Positions 41,973 to 50,477 of a stretch of DNA of 64,000 bases are shown here, piece after piece. Location: positions 1,302,001 to 1,366,000 of the forward strand of contig CAVXPU010000005.1 of assembly GCA_963763855.1 (NCBI GenBank), given 5' to 3'. The stretch's first letter is position 1. Each line of letters begins with the position of its first letter. The notes beneath the pieces are model-generated. The model ran no database searches, was not told the DNA's origin, and saw only the letters and a list, made by a program, of their open reading frames with translations. Position numbers and translations under genes: made by a program. The stretch comes from JAIBCC01 sp963763855 (GTDB lineage: Bacteria; Acidobacteriota; Blastocatellia; Pyrinomonadales; Pyrinomonadaceae).

Positions 41973-42855
41973 GAAGTCTTCGCTTTTTTGACGTAAGGAA
42001 TGTATGAAAAAGAATTGCCGAAATAATTACTAAACCGCCAAGAATTGCCCATTTTCCGGGAGTTTCCTTAAGAAAAACAAAAACCCAAATTGGATTGAGA
42101 ATTGGTTCGATAAATCCGATAATGCTCGCATCCAGCGAGCGAACTCCATTCGCAACCCCGTATGTGAATAAAAAATACGCCAGTCCAATTTGGAAAACAC
42201 CCAAAACAACAACTGCAAAAATATCTTTTGCAGTCCATGCAGAAGGATTCGGCAATACAAAGGGCAACATCACAAAAATTGCAAAAATATTACCGTAGAA
42301 AACGGACGATGCGGGATTCTGTTTCAAGGCTTTCGGATGCCGCAAAAGCAAGATATAGCCGCCGAGACTTACGCCGGACAAAAGCCCGAGAATATTGCCG
42401 ATAAATTGCGATTCGGACGATAATGCCGCTGTCGGAACGGGGTCGATAAAGAAAAGCGACATTCCAAGTAAACAAACCGCAACGGTCAACAAATCCACCA
42501 ACCGAAACTTCTCTTTGAGTATGATTGGAGCAAAAATCAAAATATAGATCGGAGCTGTATATTGCAGAAAAATTGCATTGGCGGCGGTCGTCTTTTTATT
42601 GGCGAGGGCGAAAAATGATAAAGCACCAACGTAGAAAATTGCCGCTAAAATAGTAAATTTGTCTGCTTTTAAGGCTTTGAATTTTGTGAGAATTGCGATC
42701 GTAATTGCCGCAAAAAAACAGCGTCCCAGATTAACTTCGTAACCTGAAACGCTGGTCATTTTGATAAATAATCCACCCAAACTCCATAGTGTTACAGCGA
42801 GTACGACATACCAAACCGCTGATTGAGAAGTTCGAATGTTGGGGTCTTGCTTCAC
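41965..42855 (-). CDS. DMT/EamA-family permease
   Basis: Ten-helix membrane transporter of the drug/metabolite superfamily, 296 residues, made of two EamA repeats. The first begins VWYVVLAVTLWSLGGLFIKM and the second near GNILGLLSGVSLGGYILLL; both end with the family's GEPILNPIW-like segment (IGFIEPILNPIWVFVFLKE). The substrate is unknown. The start lies 3 bases after the ferredoxin-like gene's stop, so the two may be co-transcribed. Confidence 0.88.
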   Translation of the reverse strand: MKQDPNIRTSQSAVWYVVLAVTLWSLGGLFIKMTSVSGYEVNLGRCFFAAITIAILTKFKALKADKFTILAAIFYVGALSFFALANKKTTAANAIFLQYTAPIYILIFAPIILKEKFRLVDLLTVAVCLLGMSLFFIDPVPTAALSSESQFIGNILGLLSGVSLGGYILLLRHPKALKQNPASSVFYGNIFAIFVMLPFVLPNPSAWTAKDIFAVVVLGVFQIGLAYFLFTYGVANGVRSLDASIIGFIEPILNPIWVFVFLKETPGKWAILGGLVIISAILFHTFLTSKKRRLLS

Positions 42856-42858
42856 AAA

Positions 42859-43737
42859 CTATTCGCCCGCCGCTGTCGCAATTGTTTCGCGTAATTTCTT
42901 GGCTGAAGTTGTTGCAGGTTCGAGTTCTACATCATCGACTCCGTAAAGTTTTCGTCCGAAAACGGCATTCCATGGTGGAATTACAATCGTAACGTTGCCC
43001 GATGTGCGTGCCTGACAAGCCAAACGCAAATACGGTTGAGCTTCTTCCGGCTGCTGATAACCGAAAATCTTCATCTGTTTAGCTTCGCGTACTGAAACTT
43101 CCGAAAGCTTTTCTTTCCCCCCAAGGACTCCAACCCAACAAGTTCCGCAAGCTGCTGAGCGGCATTCCACAGGAACAACGCCTTCCCAACATCTTTCATC
43201 TTTCGCCTTCCAATTTTGCGATTGATCGCGTGCAGAAGCCGTCGCAACGTCTTCATCATTCGTGATGTCGTATTTCGCATCGCCGGAATTTTCATTCCAA
43301 GTGACCGTGAATTTCTTATTAACTGATTTCAAAAAGCCGAATAAACCTTGCGAATCATCCTTACCCCGTTCGGCGACTATCGCATCTGGAGATTTACTCA
43401 ACAAACCTTTGGGAGTTTTAACTTCACCCTTCACCGCTTTGAAAGTTTCCAAACCGCTTTGAACCAACGTCATCAATCCAATCAAACTAATGCCCAATGT
43501 CACTGTTACATTACCTTTTACTTCGTTGGCGACAGTTTGTGCGATTTGCTTCGCCTCAATTTCCAAGTCTCCGCTTTCGCCCTTAAAGGCTTCAGCACGC
43601 CGCTCGATCACTTCCTTAACCGTTTTCCAATAGCGATGTCCATACAGAAATGAATGCGAAATATCGATTTGATTCTTCAATTCATAATCGCCCTGCATCG
43701 CAAAACCATGAAGCGTAGCCGCTTTGTCTTCAACCAT
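42859..43737 (-). CDS. 2Fe-2S ferredoxin-domain protein (5' end frameshifted)
   Basis: Protein of 292 residues in the readable frame. A C-terminal plant-type ferredoxin domain (about 200-275) has VECRSAACGTCWVG, giving the C-x4-C-x2-C cluster ligands, and the fourth Cys in LRLACQARTSG. A hydrophobic patch near 75-95 (VTVTLGISLIGLMTLV) may be membrane-associated. The current first Met is internal: homologous-looking coding continues upstream in another frame (43738-43892). Its electron partner is unknown. Confidence 0.75.
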   Translation of the reverse strand: MVEDKAATLHGFAMQGDYELKNQIDISHSFLYGHRYWKTVKEVIERRAEAFKGESGDLEIEAKQIAQTVANEVKGNVTVTLGISLIGLMTLVQSGLETFKAVKGEVKTPKGLLSKSPDAIVAERGKDDSQGLFGFLKSVNKKFTVTWNENSGDAKYDITNDEDVATASARDQSQNWKAKDERCWEGVVPVECRSAACGTCWVGVLGGKEKLSEVSVREAKQMKIFGYQQPEEAQPYLRLACQARTSGNVTIVIPPWNAVFGRKLYGVDDVELEPATTSAKKLRETIATAAGE

Positions 43738-43892
43738 TTGCAGATGCCGGAAAAGCTCCAGCGGATAAAACCGAAACCAAACCTGCGTTGCATCACTATC
43801 AACCGCATGAATCGCTGACGCTAAATTGCTGACCGCGCCAGCCAGCTTTTTTCGTCAAAACTATCAAGAAAACTTTCGTATTTTGTTGTCAT
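43738..43892 (-). pseudogene. Frameshifted N-terminal part of the ferredoxin-like gene
   Basis: From an ATG at 43892 the minus strand reads MTTKYESFLDSFDEK and then leaves frame at a run of six A (plus-strand T at 43847-43852). With seven A it would continue KLAGAVSNLASAIHAVDS and VWFRFYPLELFRHLQMVEDK straight into the 292-residue protein. A one-base loss in a homopolymer, real or from sequencing, is the simplest reading. The full protein would be about 344 residues. Confidence 0.8.
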
Positions 43893-44328
43893 ATATATTT
43901 GTTTAAAATGTGTGTCAGTATCAAAAAATAGATTCTAACTTAGAAACGAGAGATTTAGCAAAAGCCCACTTGACATCAAATAGTGAAATAAATATACTCT
44001 GTTGTTTCGGACATAACAGGTCTGATTAACAATGCGTAGGGCGTTTAAGAAAACGCAACACTATATTGTAGCGTAAAACTAAGTTTTTAGCTTGGGACTG
44101 CCAATCAAAACGGATTACTTCCACATATAAATTGGTCACGCTACAGAAAAGTTTAGGCTTAGAAAAACACAAGGGACAGTCAAATCTACGCTTATTGATT
44201 AGAAGTTATAGACAATCCCAAAATATTATTCAGACACAAGGTAGCCGCTTGTGCTTACTGCCGGATTAAGTTCGGTAAGAGTCAGGTTAAGGCTCTTTAT
44301 TGTTTTTAAGTTAAGAGTTAAGGAAATT
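43893..44328 (+). other. Leader region of the str ribosomal operon
   Basis: This 436-base stretch has no gene. It holds the promoter at 43970-43998 and then about 330 bases of leader. The leader contains a short hairpin GCGTTT-AAGA-AAACGC (44041-44056), a long-range pairing TGTAGCGT (44067-44074) with ACGCTACA (44138-44145), and CACAAG/CTTGTG near 44236. The length suggests post-transcriptional control of the ribosomal genes, as in other bacteria, but no known binding motif is recognised. Confidence 0.5.
43970..43998 (+). promoter_or_regulatory. Sigma70 promoter of the str operon
   Basis: TTGACA (43970-43975) and TATACT (43993-43998) are separated by 17 bases, a near-perfect housekeeping promoter. 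It points at rpsL 330 bases downstream and has an AT-rich upstream stretch. Confidence 0.8.
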
Positions 44329-44709
44329 ATGCCAACAATTAACCAGTTAGTTCGCAAAGGTCGCAAAGCTGTCAAATACAAGACGGCGAGTCCTGCACTG
44401 CAAGCCAATCCGCAAAAACGCGGAGTTTGCACACGTGTTTATACACAAACACCGAAAAAACCAAACTCGGCGTTGCGTAAAGTGGCTCGCGTTCGTTTGA
44501 CAAATCAAATTGAAGTTACAAGTTATATCCCAGGTGTTGGGCACAACTTGCAAGAACACTCAATCGTTTTGATTCGCGGAGGTAAGGTAAAAGATCTTCC
44601 GGGTGTTCGTTATCACATTATTCGCGGAACTCTTGATTCATCAGGCGTTGCCAATAGAAATCAAGCCCGTTCGAAATACGGAGCAAAACGTCCGAAAGCG
44701 GCGAAATAA
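44329..44709 (+). CDS. rpsL: Ribosomal protein S12
   Basis: Small-subunit protein at the decoding site, 126 residues. PKKPNSALRKVARVR contains the lysine where streptomycin resistance mutations arise (K43 in E. coli), and KDLPGVRYHIIRGTLD carries the second such site (K88). Both are in the sensitive form. The ATG at 44329 follows AAGGAA; an earlier in-frame start at 44251 would add a non-homologous extension. First gene of the str operon. Confidence 0.97.
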   Translation: MPTINQLVRKGRKAVKYKTASPALQANPQKRGVCTRVYTQTPKKPNSALRKVARVRLTNQIEVTSYIPGVGHNLQEHSIVLIRGGKVKDLPGVRYHIIRGTLDSSGVANRNQARSKYGAKRPKAAK

Positions 44710-44719
44710 TTAAAGAATT

Positions 44720-45190
44720 ATGCCTAGAAGAAGAGTTGCAGCAAAAAGAAAAGTTTTACCGGATCCAATTTTTAATAGCATATTGGTAACGAAATTTATC
44801 AATGGCGTAATGTGGGCGGGGAAAAAATCTACCGCCGAAAAAATTTTCTACGGTGCAATGGAAAAAATCGCTGAAAAAACCGGCGAAGAACCATTGAAGG
44901 TATTTAAGAAGGCTGTCGATACAGTTAAGCCTACTCTAGAGGTTAAATCCAGAAGAATCGGCGGTGCAACTTATCAGGTTCCGCTTGAAGTTAGTCCTGA
45001 TCGTCGCAATACTTTAGCTATCCGATGGATTGTTAATTATGCTCGTCAACGCAATGAGAAAACTATGGAAGATCAACTCGTTGGTGAATTGATGGATGCG
45101 TTAAACAATCGTGGAAGTGCGGTTAAGAAAAAAGACGAAGTGCACAGAATGGCTGAGGCGAATAGAGCATTTGCACATTACAGATTTTAG
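44720..45190 (+). CDS. rpsG: Ribosomal protein S7
   Basis: Primary binder of the 3' domain of 16S rRNA, 156 residues, normal length. Typical segments are KSRRIGGATYQVPLEV near 76 and ALNNRGSAVKKKDEVHRMAE near 130. In E. coli this protein represses its own operon. It lies 10 bases after rpsL. Confidence 0.97.
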   Translation: MPRRRVAAKRKVLPDPIFNSILVTKFINGVMWAGKKSTAEKIFYGAMEKIAEKTGEEPLKVFKKAVDTVKPTLEVKSRRIGGATYQVPLEVSPDRRNTLAIRWIVNYARQRNEKTMEDQLVGELMDALNNRGSAVKKKDEVHRMAEANRAFAHYRF

Positions 45191-45200
45191 TTTTTACAGG

Positions 45201-45261
45201 TAAATGGTTGGTTGAATCGCCTGTATAACTGTGCGATTTGCAATTAACGATTGACGATTTA
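45201..45261. repeat. Heptamer element between rpsG and fusA
   Basis: The right arm has four 7-nt units: CGATTTG, CAATTAA, CGATTGA, CGATTTA (45234-45261). The left arm, TAAATGG TTGGTTG AATCGCC, is a decayed inverted version. It is the same architecture as the clearer elements at 49002, 54392 and 58523. Confidence 0.6.
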
Positions 45262-45270
45262 CACAAGAAA

Positions 45271-47367
45271 ATGGCAAAGATTAGTTTAGATAAATATAGA
45301 AACATTGGAATCATGGCTCATATTGACGCGGGTAAAACCACGACTACTGAGCGGGTGCTTTTCTACACAGGTGTTTCGCACAAGATTGGTGAGGTGCATG
45401 AAGGCACAGCCGTCATGGATCACATGGCTCAGGAGCAAGAGCGTGGCATCACGATTACGTCTGCCGCAACAACTTGTTTTTGGAAGCGAAATGATGTTGA
45501 GCATAGAATTAATATCATTGATACGCCCGGTCACGTAGATTTTACGATGGAAGTAGAACGCTCACTTCGCGTTTTAGATGGTGCTGTGTGTGTATTTGAC
45601 GGAGTAGCCGGTGTTGAACCGCAATCCGAAACCGTTTGGCGTCAAGCCGATAAGTATGGTGTTCCGCGTATTTGTTTTATCAATAAATTAGATCGTTCGG
45701 GAGCTTCTTTTGATCGTTCATTTCAATCAATTCTTGATCGATTAGGGGCAAATGCGGTTGCTATTCAAATTCCAATCGGTTTAGAAGAGCATCTACAAGG
45801 TGTCGTGGATCTAATCCAAATGAAAGGTTTGATTTGGAACAACGAAGACAAAGGTGCGGAATATTCTACGGTTGATATTCCGGCTGATTTGGTTGACGCA
45901 GCAAAAGCTGCACACGAAAGATTGGTTGAAGCAGTTGCGGATCTTGATGACGATATCGCGATGAAGTTTCTCGAAGGCGAAGAAATTTCGCAAGATGAAC
46001 TTCGTGCCGCTATTAGAAAAGCAACTCTTGCTTCAAAGATGGTTCCGGTTGTAACAGGATCAGCGTTCAAAAATAAGGGTGTTCAAACCTTGCTTGATGC
46101 TGTTGTAGATTACCTACCGAGTCCGCTTGATATTCCTGCGGTCGAAGGTGTAAATCCTGACAGCGACGCGGTTGAGCGTCGTGATCCGGATGCAAAAGCT
46201 CCGTTTGCTGGACTTGTTTTCAAGCTCGCGGTCGATAAATATTTAGGTCAGCTCTCGTATGTCCGTATATACAGCGGAACGATTAAAGCGGGTTCGTATG
46301 TTTACAATCCGATTAAAGATTCGAAAGAAAGAGTTGGTCGTTTGTTCCTAATGCACGCTAACAAACAGGAAGATATTGAAGAAGCGAGTGCCGGAGAAAT
46401 TGTTGCTATCGGCGGGATGAAAAACGTCACTACCGGAGAAACCGTTTGCGATGAGAAAAGCCCGATCATTCTTGAATCGATGGACTTTCCTGATCCGGTT
46501 GTAAGAGTTGCGGTTGAGCCGAAAACTCGTGTGGATCAAGATAAAATGGGTATTGCACTCAACAAATTGGCACAAGAAGATCCTAGTTTCCGGGTAAGCA
46601 CGGATCATGACACGGGTCAGACGATCATTGCCGGGATGGGAGAACTTCATCTGGAAATTATCGTGGATCGGATGAAACGCGAGTTTAGTGTTGAAGCCAA
46701 TGTTGGTAAGCCTCAAGTAGCGTATCGTGAAACGATCACAGCACCGGCACCGGGTAAAGAGATATTTAAGAAACAGTCTGGCGGTCGCGGACAATTTGCT
46801 CACGTTGAGCTTGAAATCGAACCGGCACCGGGTGAAGGCTTTACATTTGTAGATAAAATTACTGGTGGAACAATTCCCCGACAGTTTATCAAACCAACGA
46901 TGGAAGGCATGAAAGACGCGATGCGTCGAGGATACCTTGCCGGCTACGAATTGGTTGACATCAAAGCAACCTTGGTTTTTGGTTCATTTCACGATGTTGA
47001 CTCAGACGAGCGATCATTTCACATCGCAGGAAGCTTAGCTTTCCAAGATGCTGTAAGAAAGGCAAAACCGGTATTGCTCGAACCAATTATGCGGGTTGAA
47101 GTTGTCACTCCTGAAGAATACATGGGAGCGGTAAATGGCGACTTAAACCGTCGCCGCGGACAGATAGACGGTATGAATCCGCGTCCGGGTGGTGTTCAAG
47201 TTGTAACTGCATTCGTTCCGCTGTCGGAAATGTTTGGTTACACAACAGATTTACGTTCTGCGACACAAGGTCGTGCAACATCAACGATGCACTTTGAAAG
47301 ATATGCCGAAGCTCCAAGAAATGTAGCTGAAGAAGTTATCGCAAAAGTAAAAGGGGCAAATAGTTAA
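45271..47367 (+). CDS. fusA: Elongation factor G
   Basis: Translocase GTPase of 698 residues. Nucleotide motifs are G1 AHIDAGKTTTTERV, the switch region RGITITSAATTCFW, G3 DTPGHVDFTMEV and G4 NKLDRSG. The later domains carry the family's GMGELHLEIIVDRM and GGVQVVTAFVPLSEMFGY. The true start is the ATG at 45271; an in-frame ATG at 45238 would run through the repeat element. Single copy in the window. Confidence 0.97.
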   Translation: MAKISLDKYRNIGIMAHIDAGKTTTTERVLFYTGVSHKIGEVHEGTAVMDHMAQEQERGITITSAATTCFWKRNDVEHRINIIDTPGHVDFTMEVERSLRVLDGAVCVFDGVAGVEPQSETVWRQADKYGVPRICFINKLDRSGASFDRSFQSILDRLGANAVAIQIPIGLEEHLQGVVDLIQMKGLIWNNEDKGAEYSTVDIPADLVDAAKAAHERLVEAVADLDDDIAMKFLEGEEISQDELRAAIRKATLASKMVPVVTGSAFKNKGVQTLLDAVVDYLPSPLDIPAVEGVNPDSDAVERRDPDAKAPFAGLVFKLAVDKYLGQLSYVRIYSGTIKAGSYVYNPIKDSKERVGRLFLMHANKQEDIEEASAGEIVAIGGMKNVTTGETVCDEKSPIILESMDFPDPVVRVAVEPKTRVDQDKMGIALNKLAQEDPSFRVSTDHDTGQTIIAGMGELHLEIIVDRMKREFSVEANVGKPQVAYRETITAPAPGKEIFKKQSGGRGQFAHVELEIEPAPGEGFTFVDKITGGTIPRQFIKPTMEGMKDAMRRGYLAGYELVDIKATLVFGSFHDVDSDERSFHIAGSLAFQDAVRKAKPVLLEPIMRVEVVTPEEYMGAVNGDLNRRRGQIDGMNPRPGGVQVVTAFVPLSEMFGYTTDLRSATQGRATSTMHFERYAEAPRNVAEEVIAKVKGANS

Positions 47368-47370
47368 GAG

Positions 47371-47391
47371 ATTTACAATTGCAAATTGCGA
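47371..47391 (+). repeat. Short heptamer run before tuf
   Basis: Three 7-nt units ATTTACA, ATTGCAA, ATTGCGA in the fusA-tuf spacer. Likely a small or decayed member of the heptamer family. Confidence 0.45.
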
Positions 47392-47416
47392 TTTATTATA
47401 GAAAGGATAAAAAACT

Positions 47417-48604
47417 ATGAGCAAAGAGAAGTTTGACAGAAGCAAGCCACACGTTAATATCGGGACGATCGGACACGTTGACCACGGGAAGACGACATTG
47501 ACGGCGGCGATCACAAAGGTCATGAGCAAGCATAATCCGAAGATGACGTTTCGATCGTTTGATTCGATTGACAATGCACCGGAAGAAAAAGCACGAGGTA
47601 TCACGATTGCAACTGCACACGTTGAATATGAAACACCGAACCGACATTACGCCCACGTAGATTGTCCGGGACACGCTGATTATGTAAAAAACATGATCAC
47701 CGGAGCAGCCCAGATGGACGGAGCGATTTTGGTTTGTGCAGCAACAGACGGACCGATGCCGCAAACCCGTGAGCACATTTTGTTAGCCCGCCAGGTAGGA
47801 GTACCTGCCATGGTTGTCTTTATGAACAAAGTGGACATGGTGGACGATGAAGAATTGCTTGAATTGGTTGAGCTTGAGATCAGAGAACTATTGTCGAGCT
47901 ATGAATTCCCCGGAGACGATATTCCGATCATCAGAGGATCAGCTTTGAAAGCATTGGAAGGCGATCCAAAATGGGAAGCGACAGTTGACGAATTGATGGC
48001 AGCGGTTGACAGCTACATTCCAGAGCCTTTGAGAGATATCGAGAAACCATTCTTGATGCCGGTGGAAGATATTTTCACGATTCAAGGACGCGGAACGGTA
48101 GCGACGGGCAGAATCGAAAGAGGAATCGTCAGAATCAACGAAGCTTTGGAGATCGTCGGAATCAAAGATACGCAAAACACGGTCTGCACCGGAGTTGAAA
48201 TGTTCAAGAAGCTGCTTGATGAAGGCAGAGCCGGAGACAACGTCGGATTGTTGCTCAGAGGGGTTGACCGAAAAGCGATCGAACGCGGACAGGTAATAGC
48301 CAAACCGGGCAGCATCACACCGCACAAAAAGTTCAAAGCAGAAGCGTATGTATTGACGAAAGAAGAAGGCGGAAGACACACCCCATTCTTTACCGGATAC
48401 AGACCGCAATTCTACTTTAGAACGACAGATGTGACAGGAATAGCACATTTACCGGCAGGAACAGAAATGGTAATGCCTGGAGACAACATAGCGATGGATA
48501 TTGAATTGATCAATTCTATCGCGATGGAAAAAGGATTACGGTTTGCCATCAGAGAAGGCGGAAGAACAGTCGGAGCAGGTACTGTCTCTGATATTATTGA
48601 GTAA
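47417..48604 (+). CDS. tuf: Elongation factor Tu
   Basis: Carries aminoacyl-tRNA to the ribosome; 395 residues, normal length. Motifs are GHVDHGKTTLTAAIT, ARGITIATAHVEYE, DCPGHADYVKNMITGA and NKVDMVDD, with domain II RGTVATGRIERGIV. An AAAGGA site precedes the ATG. Codon choice differs by eye from the neighbouring ribosomal genes (more GGA, AGA and C- or G-ending codons), which could reflect very high expression or exchange with another tuf copy. Confidence 0.97.
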   Translation: MSKEKFDRSKPHVNIGTIGHVDHGKTTLTAAITKVMSKHNPKMTFRSFDSIDNAPEEKARGITIATAHVEYETPNRHYAHVDCPGHADYVKNMITGAAQMDGAILVCAATDGPMPQTREHILLARQVGVPAMVVFMNKVDMVDDEELLELVELEIRELLSSYEFPGDDIPIIRGSALKALEGDPKWEATVDELMAAVDSYIPEPLRDIEKPFLMPVEDIFTIQGRGTVATGRIERGIVRINEALEIVGIKDTQNTVCTGVEMFKKLLDEGRAGDNVGLLLRGVDRKAIERGQVIAKPGSITPHKKFKAEAYVLTKEEGGRHTPFFTGYRPQFYFRTTDVTGIAHLPAGTEMVMPGDNIAMDIELINSIAMEKGLRFAIREGGRTVGAGTVSDIIE

Positions 48605-48610
48605 AGTTTA

Positions 48611-48667
48611 GAGTCCCGCCTTCAGGCGGCTAGTCGTAAAGTAAAAAGCCGCCCGGTGGCGGAACTC
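48611..48667. repeat. Palindromic element after tuf
   Basis: Left arm GAGTCCCGCCTTCAGGCGGC and right arm GCCGCCCGGTGGCGGAACTC are reverse complements at 16 of 20 positions, with a 17-base AT-rich loop. Each arm is also internally palindromic (CCGCCTTCAGGCGG). It may act as a REP element or weak terminator between tuf and rpsJ. Confidence 0.7.
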
Positions 48668-48678
48668 AAAACAAAGTT

Positions 48679-48999
48679 ATGTTAAACGAAAAAATTCGCA
48701 TTAAGTTGAAAGCCTACGATCATCGCGTGTTGGATCAATCCACACAGGAAATTGTTGATACGGCGAAGAGAACGGGAGCAAGAGTCGCAGGTCCGATTCC
48801 GCTTCCAACCATCAAAAATAAATGGACGGTTCTGCGTTCGCCGCACGTTGACAAAAAGTCACGTGAGCAGTTTGAAATCAGAACACATAAGCGTTTGATG
48901 GATATACTTGACCCAACTGCTGAAACAGTAGATGCGTTAATGAAATTGGATTTACCTGCCGGTGTTGATGTAGAAATCAAGGCATTTGGCAAAAACTAA
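48679..48999 (+). CDS. rpsJ: Ribosomal protein S10
   Basis: Small-subunit head protein, also NusE in antitermination complexes; 106 residues. Signatures are IRIKLKAYDHRVLDQST and GPIPLPTIKNKWTVLRSP. It opens the S10-type cluster, although here it simply follows tuf after 74 bases. Confidence 0.97.
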   Translation: MLNEKIRIKLKAYDHRVLDQSTQEIVDTAKRTGARVAGPIPLPTIKNKWTVLRSPHVDKKSREQFEIRTHKRLMDILDPTAETVDALMKLDLPAGVDVEIKAFGKN

Positions 49000-49001
49000 G
49001 C

Positions 49002-49085
49002 GATTTTAGATTTTAGATTTTGGATTTTAGTTTGTGTCATTGGCTCAAAAAATAATTCAAAATCGCAAATCCAAAATCCAAAATC
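49002..49085. repeat. Four-by-four inverted heptamer element (GATTTTA type)
   Basis: Left arm: GATTTTA, GATTTTA, GATTTTG, GATTTTA (49002-49029). Right arm: CAAAATC, GCAAATC, CAAAATC, CAAAATC (49058-49085). The arms are reverse complements, so the spacer can form a long hairpin between rpsJ and rplC. The right-arm unit is the same sequence found inside kinase 2. Confidence 0.9.
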
Positions 49086-49091
49086 GAAAAT

Positions 49092-49739
49092 ATGATAAAC
49101 GGTATCATCGGAAGAAAAATTGGAATGACGCAAATCTTCTCAGAAGATGGAACGGTAACACCTGTTACAGTTGTAAAAGCTGGACCTTGCGTTGTTGTTC
49201 AAACTAAAAGTGCCGCTGGGAAAGATGGTTACAATGCCGTCCAACTGGGTTTGGTTGAAGACGTTGCTATTAAATTAAAAAACGTCACCAAGCCAATGCG
49301 TGGTCACTTTGAGAAAACAGGAAACGGTCTTCCGCCAACACGTATTTTGAAGGAAATTCGGCTCGAAGGAGAACCGGATGCTGCTATCGGTGACCAAATC
49401 AAAGCTGATCTTTTTATCGACGGCGACTTAATTGATGTTGTCGGAAAATCGAAAGGGCGAGGTTTTGCCGGAACTATTAAACGGCATAAGTTTCATCGCG
49501 GTCCGGAATCGCATGGTTCAATGTCAGTTCGTGCACCGGGATCAATTGGTCAATCGGCATATCCTTCAAGGGTAATAAAAGGAACTCGTTCATCGGGTCA
49601 CATGGGTGATGCTCGCGTAACTGTTAAGGGTTTGACAGTCGCTAAAGTTGATGCTGAAAACAACTTAATTATGATTCGCGGAGCAGTACCCGGTCCTAAT
49701 GGAAGCTTGGTTGTAGTTAGAAAAGCTAATAAAAAATAG
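49092..49739 (+). CDS. rplC: Ribosomal protein L3
   Basis: Large-subunit assembly protein near the peptidyl transferase centre, 215 residues. Typical parts are IIGRKIGMTQIFSEDG at the N-terminus and SKGRGFAGTIKRHKFHRGPE followed by HGSMSVRAPGSIG near 115-150. The start lies directly after the heptamer element. Confidence 0.97.
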   Translation: MINGIIGRKIGMTQIFSEDGTVTPVTVVKAGPCVVVQTKSAAGKDGYNAVQLGLVEDVAIKLKNVTKPMRGHFEKTGNGLPPTRILKEIRLEGEPDAAIGDQIKADLFIDGDLIDVVGKSKGRGFAGTIKRHKFHRGPESHGSMSVRAPGSIGQSAYPSRVIKGTRSSGHMGDARVTVKGLTVAKVDAENNLIMIRGAVPGPNGSLVVVRKANKK

Positions 49740-49799
49740 TCGATTGCTGAAGGTTCTTTATAACCTTGGCAGATGACATATACAAATTGGAGTAAGATT

Positions 49800-50477
49800 A
49801 TGCCTACCGTTGAGGTTCGCAATTTGAATAATAAGAAAGTTGGTGAGGTTGAACTGCTTGAAGCCGTATTCGGTGTAGCCTTCAATGAATCTTTGGTTCA
49901 CACCTCGGTTACCAATTATTTGGCAAATCGCCGGCAGGGAACATCAGCCACAAAAACGCGTGGTAATGTTTCGGGTTCAGGTAGAAAGCTGTGGAAACAA
50001 AAGGGTACCGGTCGTGCCAGAATTGCATCGTTGCGTTCGCCGCTTTGGAAAGGTGGAGGAACGGTACACGGTCCGCAACCGCGAGATTGGTCATATCAAA
50101 TTCCTCGCCGAATGCGTAGAGGAGCTTTGCGGTCAGCTATATCTGAGAGACTTCGTGAAGGGAATTTAATTATTATCGAAGATTTCAAGGTTGGCGAAAA
50201 GACTAAAGAGTTTTTTGGTGCTTTGGTCACGCTAGGTTTGGCAGACAAGAAAAAGCAAACAAAAACTTTGATTGTTGACTCTTTGGACAATGCGAATTTG
50301 CTACGCTCATCGGGCAACATTCAAAAAGTAAAAGTTACTAATTCTTTTGGTTTGAACATTTACGATTTGCTTTGGCACGAAAAACTATTGATTAGTAAAA
50401 CAGCATTGCAGGAATTGACGGATTTATTGACGCCTGAAAAGGAATTGAGAAAAGCTAAATTGGAGGCGGCAAAATAA
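49800..50477 (+). CDS. rplD: Ribosomal protein L4
   Basis: Large-subunit tunnel protein of 225 residues; in many bacteria it also represses this operon. KLWKQKGTGRARIASLRSP and FGPQPRDWSY-like VHGPQPRDWSYQIPRRMRR mark the family and its tunnel loop. I chose the ATG at 49800 (MPTVEVRNLNNKK); an upstream in-frame start adds nine unrelated residues. It overlaps rplW by one base. Confidence 0.96.
   Translation: MPTVEVRNLNNKKVGEVELLEAVFGVAFNESLVHTSVTNYLANRRQGTSATKTRGNVSGSGRKLWKQKGTGRARIASLRSPLWKGGGTVHGPQPRDWSYQIPRRMRRGALRSAISERLREGNLIIIEDFKVGEKTKEFFGALVTLGLADKKKQTKTLIVDSLDNANLLRSSGNIQKVKVTNSFGLNIYDLLWHEKLLISKTALQELTDLLTPEKELRKAKLEAAK

Noticed and set aside
45190..47417. tRNA genes near fusA/tuf, as found in some bacteria
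   Set aside because: The spacers are short and filled by heptamer repeats; no cloverleaf or T-loop GTTCGA-type sequence was seen.
47396..48448. Long open frames on the minus strand opposite tuf
   Set aside because: They lie wholly within tuf and follow from its codon bias; the translations are Cys/Arg/Ser-rich without domain features.
49002..49085. Regular short repeats that might be read as a CRISPR array
   Set aside because: Units are 7 bases long with no spacers between them, and they occur in inverted arms; no cas genes are present.
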